Shown here piece by piece: positions 8,604-18,585 of a stretch of DNA of 64,000 nucleotides. Origin of the DNA: CALJFL01 sp963669435 (GTDB lineage Bacteria > Pseudomonadota > Gammaproteobacteria > Pseudomonadales > Halieaceae); assembly GCA_963669435.1 (NCBI GenBank), contig OY770025.1, forward strand, positions 1,922,001-1,986,000, in the 5' to 3' direction. Positions within the stretch are counted from its first letter, which is position 1. Each line of letters opens with the position of its first letter. The notes beneath the pieces are model-generated. The model was not told the DNA's origin. It searched no databases and saw nothing but the letters and a program-made list of their open reading frames with translations. The position numbers and the translations under genes are program-made.

Positions 8604-9268
8604 ACATCATGACCAAACACCACCCTGAACTCTATTTGCTCAGCGAACATGCAGCTGGAAGCCTGCCACTGGCGCAGTCGGCCTGCATATCGGCCCACCT
8701 GAATTACTGCGAGCAGTGTCGTAACACGGTCAGCCAGCTGCAAGGTGTAGGCGGGGTATTGCTCGAAAAACTCGACCCCCAGCCGGTAGGCGATGCGCTG
8801 TTGAACTCCGTACTGGCGCGGCTTGATGAGCAGCCACCTCTGGCCTACGCACAGGGCGAGGCCACAGTGGCCGACCGCGCCGTCCCCGCGCTGATCAAGC
8901 GCCTCATGAAAGGCGATTTCAGCGATCTAAGCTGGAAAAAGGTGACCAAGAGCTTAAACATAAGCTATATCAAAACAGGTGATATGGCGCATGAATTTGC
9001 CCTTTATCACATCAAAGCAGGTGGCCGAATACCGGATCATGACCACCGCGGCTCGGAAATGACCCTGGTGTTACAGGGCGGGTTTTCCGATGCCAGCGGT
9101 AGCTACAATCCGGGCGATTTCATCTACCGTGAGGCGGATGATACCCATGCCCCCACGGCTCACCAGTCAGAGGACTGTATTTGCCTGGCGGTCCTCGACG
9201 CGCCGCTCAAGTTCACCGGCTGGAAGCACCGTTGGATGAACCCGTTCCTGGGCCTGCAAACCGGCTGA
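8600..9268 (+). CDS. chrR: ChrR-type zinc anti-sigma factor with C-terminal cupin
   Basis: 222 residues in two domains. The N-terminal zinc anti-sigma domain has His7/His8 and HLNYCEQC with His33, Cys37 and Cys40, the pattern seen in Rhodobacter ChrR. The C-terminal cupin (about 110-210) keeps HDHRGSE with His147, His149 and Glu153, and a later His183, matching the second metal site that ChrR needs to respond to singlet oxygen. It should hold the sigma factor inactive until oxidative damage frees it. Translationally coupled to the sigma gene (ATGA overlap). All metal ligands seem intact, so it is probably functional. Confidence 0.92.
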   Translation: MNIMTKHHPELYLLSEHAAGSLPLAQSACISAHLNYCEQCRNTVSQLQGVGGVLLEKLDPQPVGDALLNSVLARLDEQPPLAYAQGEATVADRAVPALIKRLMKGDFSDLSWKKVTKSLNISYIKTGDMAHEFALYHIKAGGRIPDHDHRGSEMTLVLQGGFSDASGSYNPGDFIYREADDTHAPTAHQSEDCICLAVLDAPLKFTGWKHRWMNPFLGLQTG

Positions 9269-9592
9269 CCACTTCTCGCGGTTGCCGCTAAGTGGCAACC
9301 GCCTCTCCGCTCTTCACAAAGTGCCTGCGCCTGGCCTTTAGGCGCGTGTAGCCGTGCAGCTATATTTTCTGGTTATGTTTCTCTCGCCAGCATTCATCGA
9401 ATGAATATCGGTCATTATTCCGGCGGCCCAGCGCATATGCTAAAGTCTGCACCCCTTCAATCGGCTGCGGTGAGCTGGGTGTTACAGTCCGCTGCCTCCG
9501 GTTGGGGTTAAAGTGGTCCGCAGAGGCCACACGCCGGCCCTCTGGGCCGATCTGATTAACCCAAAATTACAACGGTAGGGGTACCATCCGCC
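9269..9592. other. Intergenic region between chrR and pntAA
   Basis: 324 bases without a convincing gene. It begins with a perfect 9-base inverted repeat (9278-9286 with 9294-9302, GCGGTTGCC arms, 7-base loop) that could end the sigma-chrR transcript, although no T-run follows. Near the pntAA start there is a second hairpin (CAGAGGCC at 9521-9528 with GGCCCTCTG at 9536-9544, one bulge). No promoter could be assigned with confidence; the pntAA promoter must lie here. Confidence 0.5.
9278..9302 (+). terminator. Possible terminator hairpin after chrR
   Basis: Perfect 9-base stem with a 7-base loop, 9 bases after the chrR stop. The following sequence is C/T-mixed rather than a T-run, so it may be a weak or Rho-assisted terminator, or an mRNA-protecting hairpin. 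Confidence 0.45.
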
Positions 9593-10735
<1,143 letters not shown>

Positions 10736-10737
10736 TC

Positions 10738-11028
10738 ATGATACCCGCAGAAGTATTCCTGACCTTTATTCTGATGTTGTCCATCTTCCTGGGTTTTGAG
10801 CTCATTAATAAGGTGCCCGCAACATTACACACACCACTGATGTCCGGTGCGAACGCGATTTCCGGTATCACCCTGGTCGGAGCGGTTGGCCTGGTCGCCG
10901 CGATTGATGACCCCGACCTGTCCAAGTGGCTCGGCGCAGCTGCCGTGGCCTTTGCCTCCATCAACGTGGTGGGCGGTTACCTGGTAACCGACCGTATGCT
11001 CGCCATGTTCAAGAAGAAGGAGGGTTAG
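10738..11028 (+). CDS. pntAB: NAD(P) transhydrogenase subunit alpha, part 2 (membrane domain)
   Basis: 96 residues with three or four membrane helices, matching the short membrane part of the alpha subunit: FLGFELINKVPATLHTPLMSGANAISGIT is the diagnostic segment (loop and second helix). In E. coli this part is fused to the NAD-binding domain; here it is a separate gene. Together with the pntB helices it forms the proton channel in the inner membrane. It lies between pntAA (2-base gap) and pntB (2-base gap). Confidence 0.96.
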   Translation: MIPAEVFLTFILMLSIFLGFELINKVPATLHTPLMSGANAISGITLVGAVGLVAAIDDPDLSKWLGAAAVAFASINVVGGYLVTDRMLAMFKKKEG

Positions 11029-11030
11029 AC

Positions 11031-12383
<1,353 letters not shown>

Positions 12384-12398
12384 CCCACCCTTCGAACG

Positions 12399-12432
12399 CA
12401 CAAAGCCGGCCAATGCGCCGGCTTTTTTGTGC
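12399..12432 (+). terminator. Rho-independent terminator of the pnt operon
   Basis: GCACAAAGCCGGC and its complement GCCGGCTTTTTTGTGC enclose a 6-base loop, with a run of six T, starting 16 bases after the pntB stop. Nearly symmetric, so it may also work for transcripts arriving from the right. Confidence 0.9.
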
Positions 12433-12507
12433 TGGAAGTTTGGCGCCGCGCTTGTTTCAAAATCGTTAATCGGTAGGTTGTTTTTCATTAGGTGCTAGCA
12501 GAGCGGC

Positions 12508-12571
12508 CCGGGTAAGAGCAACCTGCCTGCGGTTGAAACTTCACGCCCTTAGACAGGTTGCTCTTACCCGG
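12508..12571. repeat. Perfect 18-base inverted repeat
   Basis: CCGGGTAAGAGCAACCTG at 12508-12525 and its exact complement at 12554-12571, with a 28-base loop. Too long and too perfect for chance. It lacks a T-run, so it is not a simple terminator. No target-site duplication is seen at the edges. It could be a small non-autonomous repeat, a structured RNA or a protein-binding dyad; I cannot choose. Confidence 0.8.
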
Positions 12572-12620
12572 CCCTCGTCCGTTGGAAAACTTACCTCGTT
12601 TGGATCTCGGTAGAAAGTCA

Positions 12621-12690
12621 GCTTCGTGTGGGGACAAAGTTCATGAAGGCGTGGGGTGCCAACTGAGGGAGCTTTGTCCCCGCATGAAGC
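12621..12690. repeat. Imperfect 19-20-base inverted repeat
   Basis: The arm at 12621-12639 (GCTTCGTGTGGGGACAAAG) pairs with 12672-12690 (CTTTGTCCCCGCATGAAGC) with two mismatches, around a 32-base spacer. The GGGGACAAAG core resembles palindromic repeats spread by REP-associated or IS-related elements in many genomes, but that identity is only a resemblance. Confidence 0.75.
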
Positions 12691-12747
12691 GTATTCGTAG
12701 GCACAGTAACTGGCCTAAGCTGATAAGTAGAATCCTCAATGGTCGGG

Positions 12748-14529
12748 CTAATCTGGACTCCCCACGTTCCCCGGCATCGACTCCTCGCGAAACTGCAGAC
12801 GCGCCAGTCGCGCGTAGAGTGGACTGCTTTGCAGCAATTCCTCGTGGGTTCCCATAGCTACAACCTGTCCGTGATCAAGCACGGCTATCTTGTCGACGTG
12901 GAGAATGGTGGACAGTCGATGGGCGATGATCACCGTGGTGCGCTGGTGCATCAGTTCCTGGAGGGCGAGTTGCACCTGGTGCTCACTTTCGGAATCCAGT
13001 GCGCTGGTGGCCTCGTCCAACAGCAAAATACGTGGGTTATTGAGAATGGCCCTGGCCAGGGCGATGCGCTGGCGCTGGCCGCCCGACAGCCGCACGCCCT
13101 GTTCGCCGAGATGACTGTTATAGCCTTCTGGCAGACGCATGATAAATTCATGCGCATGGGCAGCTTTGGCGGCCGCCACGATCTCGTCGTCATCAGCGTC
13201 GGTTTTACCGTAGGCAATGTTGTACCGAACGTCGGCGGTAAACAGAGCGGGTTGTTGTGGCACCAGAGCTGTCTGCTCGCGAACCTGCCGCAGATTCAGC
13301 TGGCGAATATCCGTGCCATCGAGAAGAACCGTACCTTGCTGTGGGTCGTAAAACCGCTGCAGTAACTCGAATATGGTCGACTTGCCGCCGCCAGAGGGAC
13401 CAACCAGGGCCAGGCTCTTGCCGGCTTCGATGGTCAGTGACAGCTCGTTGATAGCCAGTTGCTCCGGTCTGGCCGGGTACGCGAAGCTCACCTGCCGCAG
13501 CTCCATTTCAGGGGCGGGCAGGGCGATGTCCGCGACTTCGGGGTCGATGATTTTGCTTTGCGTGTGAATCAGCTCCAGCAGCCGATCGGCAGCACCGGCG
13601 GCGCGCAGCAGTTCACCCCAGACCTCTGAAATAGTAGCGAAGCCCGAACCGACCACGATCGCGTAAAACGCAAATGCCCCCAGTTCTCCCCCGGTCATGC
13701 GGCCGGTAATTACGTCCTGTCCGCCGCTCCACAGCATCCCCGACATGCCACTGAACAACAGTAGTATTGCGCCACAGATCAACAGCGCCCGTTGGCGGAT
13801 GCGCTTGCGGGCAATGTTGAAAGCCTTTTCCACTTCCTGGTCGAAGGCGTTGAGTTCGAACCCCTCGCGGGTATAGCTCTGCACCACCTTGATGTGCTGT
13901 ATCACCTCGCCTGCATAACTGCCAACGCTGGCAATGCTGTCCTGACTCTGGTTGGACAGTGCTCTGACCCGACGCCCAAAAATGAGAATAGGGAGCAACA
14001 CCAGTGGTACGGTGGCGGCGATAATGAGGCTCAGTTTCAGGTTGGTGATGAACATCATGACCAGGGCGCCAACCAGGGTTAGGCTCGAGCGCAGGGCCAT
14101 GCTGAACGACGAGCCGATAATGGTTTGTAGCAGCGTGGTATCCGTGGTGATCCGCGACATGATCTCGCCGGAGCGATTGGTTTCGAAGAACCCCGGGTGC
14201 AGTCGAACAATATTTTCGAACACTGCCTTGCGAATATCCGCACTGACGCGCTCACCCAGCCAGGACACCAGGTAAAAACGCAGGAAGGTACCGACCGCTA
14301 TAGCGGCACTGATGGCCATGATGATCAGCACGGCATTGGTAAGGTCGGCTGTTGTACCGCCACCGAAGCCGGTGTCGATAAGATACTGTAGGCCGCGCCC
14401 CAGGGTGAGTGTGGCGGCGGCGGTAAACAGCAGGGCCACCCCGGCGCCGGATAGTTGGAGCTTGTAGGCCCGCAGGTAACCCAGTAGTGCCCGCAGCGGC
14501 GCCAGGCTGCGGGAGCGGGTTTCCGTCAT
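12748..14529 (-). CDS. MsbA-like ABC exporter (fused permease/ATPase)
   Basis: 593 residues. The N-terminal membrane domain (about 20-320) has six helices. The ATPase domain has Walker A GPSGGGKST (377-385), LSGGQ (481-485), Walker B LLLDEATSALD (around 505) and a switch histidine in IIAHRLST. This layout is the half-size exporter that works as a homodimer in the inner membrane (lipid A, drug or peptide flippases). The substrate is not evident. I chose the ATG at 14529: it overlaps the stop of the mechanosensitive channel gene by one base (TGATG), a coupled arrangement, whereas the longer frame would read through that gene. Confidence 0.9.
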   Translation of the reverse strand: MTETRSRSLAPLRALLGYLRAYKLQLSGAGVALLFTAAATLTLGRGLQYLIDTGFGGGTTADLTNAVLIIMAISAAIAVGTFLRFYLVSWLGERVSADIRKAVFENIVRLHPGFFETNRSGEIMSRITTDTTLLQTIIGSSFSMALRSSLTLVGALVMMFITNLKLSLIIAATVPLVLLPILIFGRRVRALSNQSQDSIASVGSYAGEVIQHIKVVQSYTREGFELNAFDQEVEKAFNIARKRIRQRALLICGAILLLFSGMSGMLWSGGQDVITGRMTGGELGAFAFYAIVVGSGFATISEVWGELLRAAGAADRLLELIHTQSKIIDPEVADIALPAPEMELRQVSFAYPARPEQLAINELSLTIEAGKSLALVGPSGGGKSTIFELLQRFYDPQQGTVLLDGTDIRQLNLRQVREQTALVPQQPALFTADVRYNIAYGKTDADDDEIVAAAKAAHAHEFIMRLPEGYNSHLGEQGVRLSGGQRQRIALARAILNNPRILLLDEATSALDSESEHQVQLALQELMHQRTTVIIAHRLSTILHVDKIAVLDHGQVVAMGTHEELLQSSPLYARLARLQFREESMPGNVGSPD

Positions 14530-16310
14530 CAGGCGGGTGAACCCTTGGGTGGGTAATCCAGTGAGGATTTGAATGAGGCCTTGTCCTCGCTGCTGTGATC
14601 GGGGAAGGGCAGTTTGTCCTGATCCCGCCAATCGTTGAGCATGGCATCTACTTTTGCCAGCTCCTCCTCAGAGGCCTGTTTGAATTCACGCAATTGCAGT
14701 ACCTGGCCAGGTCCGCTGAAGATGGCCCCCGCGCCGTGTACCAATTCGACAATACGCAGGTTCAGGTCTTCAGCCACGGCGAGGTACTCCTGGAAGACGG
14801 TGGTGGGAATGCCCGCGTCCAGGCGCAAAACGGCCGTGGCCTGTTCAATGCGCTCAAAGCGGATACTCACGGTGTCCTGCATCACCATGGGATGGGAGTA
14901 GAACAGTTGCCGCATCTCCGCCAGGATCAGGCGAAGCTGATCTGCTGTCGCCATTTGTAACTCGACATTACGGAAGAATCGAATGCGATCCCGTGAGGAA
15001 TAGTTCTCGACCTCAACCGAAGAAAACACTGAATTGGGCACTACCAGCATGGTCCGGTTCAAGGTGCGGATGAGCGTTGAGCGCAGGCCAATTTCCTCAA
15101 CGGTACCCGTCACTGTTCCAAAACGGCAAAAATCTCCGGGATTAACTGGCCTGGCGGTATATAAGGTAATGGCGCCGATGACGTTTTCCAGGGTCTTCTG
15201 GGCTGCCAGGGCAACGGCGAGACTGCCGACACCCAGACCCGCGAGAATGGTCGACATGTTGTAGCCGGCCTGATCCGCCCAGATCAACGCCAGTATGGTG
15301 ACCACCAGGACTTTGAATATAGTAGTTAGCGGTTTAAGCAGGGCGGCGTAGTGTGCGTTGCCGGCGTGTTCCATCCGCCGGATCTGGTAATCCCGCACCA
15401 GTGACAGCAGTCCCAAAAAAAGAACCGTGAAGGCGATGTAGTCTACGCCGGAGGATTCCAGGTACACCCGGGCGGTGAGGGACAGGCCCAGTTGAGTCAT
15501 CAAAATTCTTGCGATCATGATGAACAGGAAGAAACGCATAGGCCCACGGAAGAAGCGTTCTATACCCAGAGGAAATCGATTGGGAATGAGTAGTGCGATT
15601 CGCATCAACACAGTGCTGGCCAGGGATGCCAGCGGCCAGGCAATCACAAGGAAGAGGACGGTCGCCGTCAGCTGCCAGTTGTCCATTCCCATAAACTGGA
15701 AATCGGGGAGGATATTGCTCAGCTTAATGGCAATGGGGCTGTAGCCCAGTTCATCCCACATTTCAGGAATGCGGGCGACTGTGGCATTGGAGAGCTTCCA
15801 GACACGCCCGCCCTTGCCATCCGGTACCCGCTGCAAATATATCGGCACCTCACCGGTACTGATGGTGATGGTACCAATCTGGTCACGGTAGCTGGGTAAT
15901 CCGTCGTCCAGGTGACCTTTAGGATCATCGCTGAGGCTTTCCAGATCCACGATGTTTTGTTGAGCCCAGACGAATGCCAGAGCCTGTACCAGCGCCTTTG
16001 GTTCATATTCTGCCACATCATCGGGAATAAAGCGGGTATCCAGAAACTCACCGGCCTTGGTGTAATCCGACTGTTGCATGGCCTCGCGCAGGCCGAGCAT
16101 GGCGGTTAGTGGCGTTTTTAGCGAGCTGATACCCTCTGGATCAGACTGGGATTTTTCTTCAAGGATCTGCTCTGCTTTAGCCTCGGCCTCAAGTAACTCG
16201 CGCATGGAGGCGTCGGTTTGCTCCTCCTGCGCCTGGGTCAGAGTGCCAAATGACAGGGTCAGCAGAATGATTAGCCGCGCGAAAGTGCGTGGATATAACG
16301 TGGACTTCAT
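14529..16310 (-). CDS. MscS-family mechanosensitive ion channel with periplasmic N-terminal extension
   Basis: 593 residues: a signal peptide (about 1-27, ending TQAQ), a ~150-residue acidic periplasmic part, several membrane helices (about 200-390), the MscS pore and beta domain (GLGVGSLAVALAAQKTLENVIGAITLYTARPV at about 380-410, then GDFCRFGTVTGTVEEIGLRST), and a C-terminal alpha/beta region. Larger MscS relatives of this kind release solutes on hypo-osmotic shock; some respond to other cues. Downstream of the tat genes and coupled to the ABC exporter gene. Confidence 0.92.
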   Translation of the reverse strand: MKSTLYPRTFARLIILLTLSFGTLTQAQEEQTDASMRELLEAEAKAEQILEEKSQSDPEGISSLKTPLTAMLGLREAMQQSDYTKAGEFLDTRFIPDDVAEYEPKALVQALAFVWAQQNIVDLESLSDDPKGHLDDGLPSYRDQIGTITISTGEVPIYLQRVPDGKGGRVWKLSNATVARIPEMWDELGYSPIAIKLSNILPDFQFMGMDNWQLTATVLFLVIAWPLASLASTVLMRIALLIPNRFPLGIERFFRGPMRFFLFIMIARILMTQLGLSLTARVYLESSGVDYIAFTVLFLGLLSLVRDYQIRRMEHAGNAHYAALLKPLTTIFKVLVVTILALIWADQAGYNMSTILAGLGVGSLAVALAAQKTLENVIGAITLYTARPVNPGDFCRFGTVTGTVEEIGLRSTLIRTLNRTMLVVPNSVFSSVEVENYSSRDRIRFFRNVELQMATADQLRLILAEMRQLFYSHPMVMQDTVSIRFERIEQATAVLRLDAGIPTTVFQEYLAVAEDLNLRIVELVHGAGAIFSGPGQVLQLREFKQASEEELAKVDAMLNDWRDQDKLPFPDHSSEDKASFKSSLDYPPKGSPA

Positions 16311-16400
16311 ACCGGGTGTACCGTGATCAGCCAGGATGCTGAGGCTAGTGTAATCGCTTGTCAGGGCTATTGGTATCGCCGTCGCGCGGGCTGTGGCGAC

Positions 16401-17162
16401 CTACTCGGGGGAATCCTGTGCCTCACGCGCATCCCGGGACTTCTGAATAAAGCGCCCGAAAAACACCCCGAACTCGAACAATATCCACATCGGTATAGCG
16501 AGCAACGACTGAGAAATAATATCTGGCGGTGTGAGCAACATGCCAAAAACAAAACAGCCGACGATGATATACGGGCGCTTGCGGGCGAGATCGTCAGGCG
16601 TGGTGATGCCCGCCCAGATCATCAGCACCGCGGCAATCGGTATTTCGAAGGCCAGCCCGAAGGCAAAGAACAACTTGAGCACGAAGTCCAGGTAACGGTT
16701 GATATCGGTCATGATGGTGATGTCTTCCGGCCCCACGCTGGTGAAGAAGGCGAAGATCAGTGGGAACACCACGTAGTAAGCAAAAGCGGCGCCGCCGTAG
16801 AACAGGAAGATACTGGAAACCAGCAGTGGAATAGCCAGCCGCTTTTCGTGCCGATACATCCCCGGGGCAATAAAACTCCACAGCTGATAGAGCACATAAG
16901 GTATGGCGAGGAACACAGCCGCCACCAGTGTGAGCTTGAACGGTGTCAGGAAGGGTGAGGCGACCTCTGTCGCGATCATTGTCGAGCCTTCTGGCAGGAT
17001 CGCGCGGAGGGGCTCAGAAACGAAGGCGTAGATCTCGTTGGCGAAGGGGAACAGGCCAATAAAGACGATCAGCACCGCCAGTATCGCACGCAGCAATTTA
17101 TCGCGTAGTTCGGTCAGGTGTGCGACCAGCGGTTGTGGCTGATCGTGCTCGGCGTCGCTCAA
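16401..17162 (-). CDS. tatC: Sec-independent protein translocase TatC
   Basis: 253 residues with six membrane helices. Conserved TatC elements: HLTELRDKLLRAILAVLIVF at the N-terminus, VASPFLTPFKLTLVAAVFLAIPYVLYQLW, and the FGLAFEIP motif in the fourth helix. TatC binds the twin-arginine signal peptide and with TatB forms the receptor of the Tat pathway. The start is TTG, overlapping the tatB stop by 3 bases (TTGA); an ATG alternative is not available nearby. Third gene of tatABC. Confidence 0.96.
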   Translation of the reverse strand: MSDAEHDQPQPLVAHLTELRDKLLRAILAVLIVFIGLFPFANEIYAFVSEPLRAILPEGSTMIATEVASPFLTPFKLTLVAAVFLAIPYVLYQLWSFIAPGMYRHEKRLAIPLLVSSIFLFYGGAAFAYYVVFPLIFAFFTSVGPEDITIMTDINRYLDFVLKLFFAFGLAFEIPIAAVLMIWAGITTPDDLARKRPYIIVGCFVFGMLLTPPDIISQSLLAIPMWILFEFGVFFGRFIQKSRDAREAQDSPE

Positions 17163-17509
17163 TAGTTGCTCGCTTCCTTGGGTTTTGCCGGTTGGCTCTC
17201 GTCTATAATCGGGTCAACTTTAGCCGGGTCAACCTTAGTCGGATCAACCTTGTCCACGGCTTGCTTGATGTCCGCGCCCACGGATTCCGCCTCTTCCTTG
17301 AACTGGTCGCCGGTCTTCTTCAACTCCTGCATAACCGCGTCGTTGTGCAGTTCCTGCTCAACTTCCTGGCGGATATCGTTAAAGCCCTGACGGATACGGC
17401 GCAACCAGAGAGAGGCGGTCCGGATAGCTCCGGGTAAGCGCTCCGGGCCGATGACCAGTAGGCCCACCACACCGATTATGATGAGCTCGGCAAAACCTAT
17501 GTCGAACAT
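17159..17509 (-). CDS. tatB: Sec-independent protein translocase TatB
   Basis: 116 residues: one N-terminal membrane helix (FDIGFAELIIIGVVGLLVIGPERLP), the TatB-typical GPERLP turn, then an amphipathic helix and a polar tail rich in Lys, Asp and Val with a VDPxKVDP repeat. It sits between tatA and tatC, 8 bases after tatA, and overlaps tatC. Confidence 0.95.
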   Translation of the reverse strand: MFDIGFAELIIIGVVGLLVIGPERLPGAIRTASLWLRRIRQGFNDIRQEVEQELHNDAVMQELKKTGDQFKEEAESVGADIKQAVDKVDPTKVDPAKVDPIIDESQPAKPKEASNY

Positions 17510-17517
17510 GGGTCGAT

Positions 17518-17757
17518 CTACTTGTCTTTCTCTGCGTCTGCGCCAGTGCTGGCTTCCGCAGTAATCTCTTCCTTGATTTCGTCGGTGCCGGTCTCGTTGC
17601 TCTCAGCCGGCGGTTCTTCCTGCATACTCTTGCGGAAGCCCTTTACCGCGCTACCCAGATCGGAACCTAATGTGCGCAGCCGCTTGGTTCCAAACAGCAT
17701 GATCACTATCGCCAGTATAATGAGCAGTTGCCAAACGCTAATGCCACCTACACCCAT
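17518..17757 (-). CDS. tatA: Sec-independent protein translocase TatA
   Basis: 79 residues: a short N-terminal membrane helix (ISVWQLLIILAIVIMLFG), the TKRLRTLGSDLGSAVKGFRKSM amphipathic helix, and an acidic tail. TatA polymerises to form the translocation pore for folded proteins. It lies 13 bases after hisE in the same direction, so the tat genes may share the his transcript. Confidence 0.95.
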   Translation of the reverse strand: MGVGGISVWQLLIILAIVIMLFGTKRLRTLGSDLGSAVKGFRKSMQEEPPAESNETGTDEIKEEITAEASTGADAEKDK

Positions 17758-17770
17758 AGTATTCTCCTAA

Positions 17771-18106
17771 TTACTTGGCCGGATTTCTCGCGGCCTTTTC
17801 AGCCAGTCCCGACATATCAAATCGATCATGCAGGCATGCCTCGATGTCTGCAATGCTCAGTCCCAGGTGTGATAGCAGCACCATGCAGTGGAACCAAAGG
17901 TCCGCCACCTCGTTAACCACTTCATCCTGGCCCGATGTTGGGCCACAATCCTTGGCCGCAAGGATAACTTCTGTGGTTTCCTCACCGACTTTTTCCAGAA
18001 TCTTGTTGATGCCCTGATCGTGTAAACTCGCGACATAGGACTCATTCGGGTCGGCGCCCTTGCGTGCCTCTAACGTGTCCATCAATTGTAGAAATACATC
18101 GCTCAT
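17771..18106 (-). CDS. hisE: Phosphoribosyl-ATP diphosphatase
   Basis: 111 residues; MazG-like fold of HisE, with the metal-binding EKVGEETTEVILAAKD helix and the later DLWFHCMVLL segment. It removes pyrophosphate from phosphoribosyl-ATP, the second step of histidine synthesis. Its start overlaps the hisI stop by 4 bases. E. coli fuses HisI and HisE; here, as in pseudomonads, they are separate genes next to tat. Confidence 0.96.
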   Translation of the reverse strand: MSDVFLQLMDTLEARKGADPNESYVASLHDQGINKILEKVGEETTEVILAAKDCGPTSGQDEVVNEVADLWFHCMVLLSHLGLSIADIEACLHDRFDMSGLAEKAARNPAK

Positions 18107-18504
18107 TTGTCGTCCCCATAGATTGCAGCGGGATCCCTGATTACCGGGTCAGTAATTTCCAGGCTGCTGTTCTCAACCTTCTGAAAGAAACAGTGACGGC
18201 GCCCGGTATGACAGGCGATACCGCCTACCTGTTCAACCTTCATTAGCACCGTATCTGCATCACAGTCTACGCGCAATTCTTTCAGATGCTGTACATGACC
18301 GGATTCCTCTCCCTTGCGCCAAAGCGCCTGCCTGGAGCGCGACCAGTAGATTGCGCGCTGTTCCTGCAACGATAACTGCAACGCTTCCCGATTCATCCAG
18401 GCAAGCATAAGCACCTCGCCGGTCTGCCAGTCCTGAGCGATAGCCGGGACCAGGCCCTGTTCGCTCCAATTGATCAAGTCTGTGATTTCAGTCTGTTCAG
18501 TCAT
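18103..18504 (-). CDS. hisI: Phosphoribosyl-AMP cyclohydrolase
   Basis: 133 residues. Conserved HisI features: MLAWMNREAL, YWSRSR, LWRKGEESGH, DCDADTVL with the metal-binding aspartates and cysteine, and CHTGRRHCFF with the zinc cysteines. It opens the purine ring of phosphoribosyl-AMP, third step of histidine synthesis. First gene of the hisI-hisE pair, 81 bases from ubiB. Confidence 0.96.
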   Translation of the reverse strand: MTEQTEITDLINWSEQGLVPAIAQDWQTGEVLMLAWMNREALQLSLQEQRAIYWSRSRQALWRKGEESGHVQHLKELRVDCDADTVLMKVEQVGGIACHTGRRHCFFQKVENSSLEITDPVIRDPAAIYGDDK

Positions 18505-18585
18505 GGGTGTTTCACTCGCCGGGCGCGCATTATCGCACAGCGAGGCTTACAGTGGCATTACAGCCCGGGCGTTGCGCTTGCCGTA

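Larger units (their letters stand above)
12433..12747. other. Intergenic region holding two large inverted repeats
   Basis: 315 bases between the pnt terminator and the end of the convergent ABC exporter gene. No credible protein gene: the open frames crossing it have no recognisable product. Its content is two separate long dyads, described as their own entries, 49 bases apart. No promoter is obvious. Confidence 0.55.

Noticed and set aside
12558..13365. Open frames on the plus strand across the inverted-repeat gap and into the ABC exporter gene
   Set aside because: They are antisense to the conserved ATPase domain or cover the repeats, and the translations look like no protein family.
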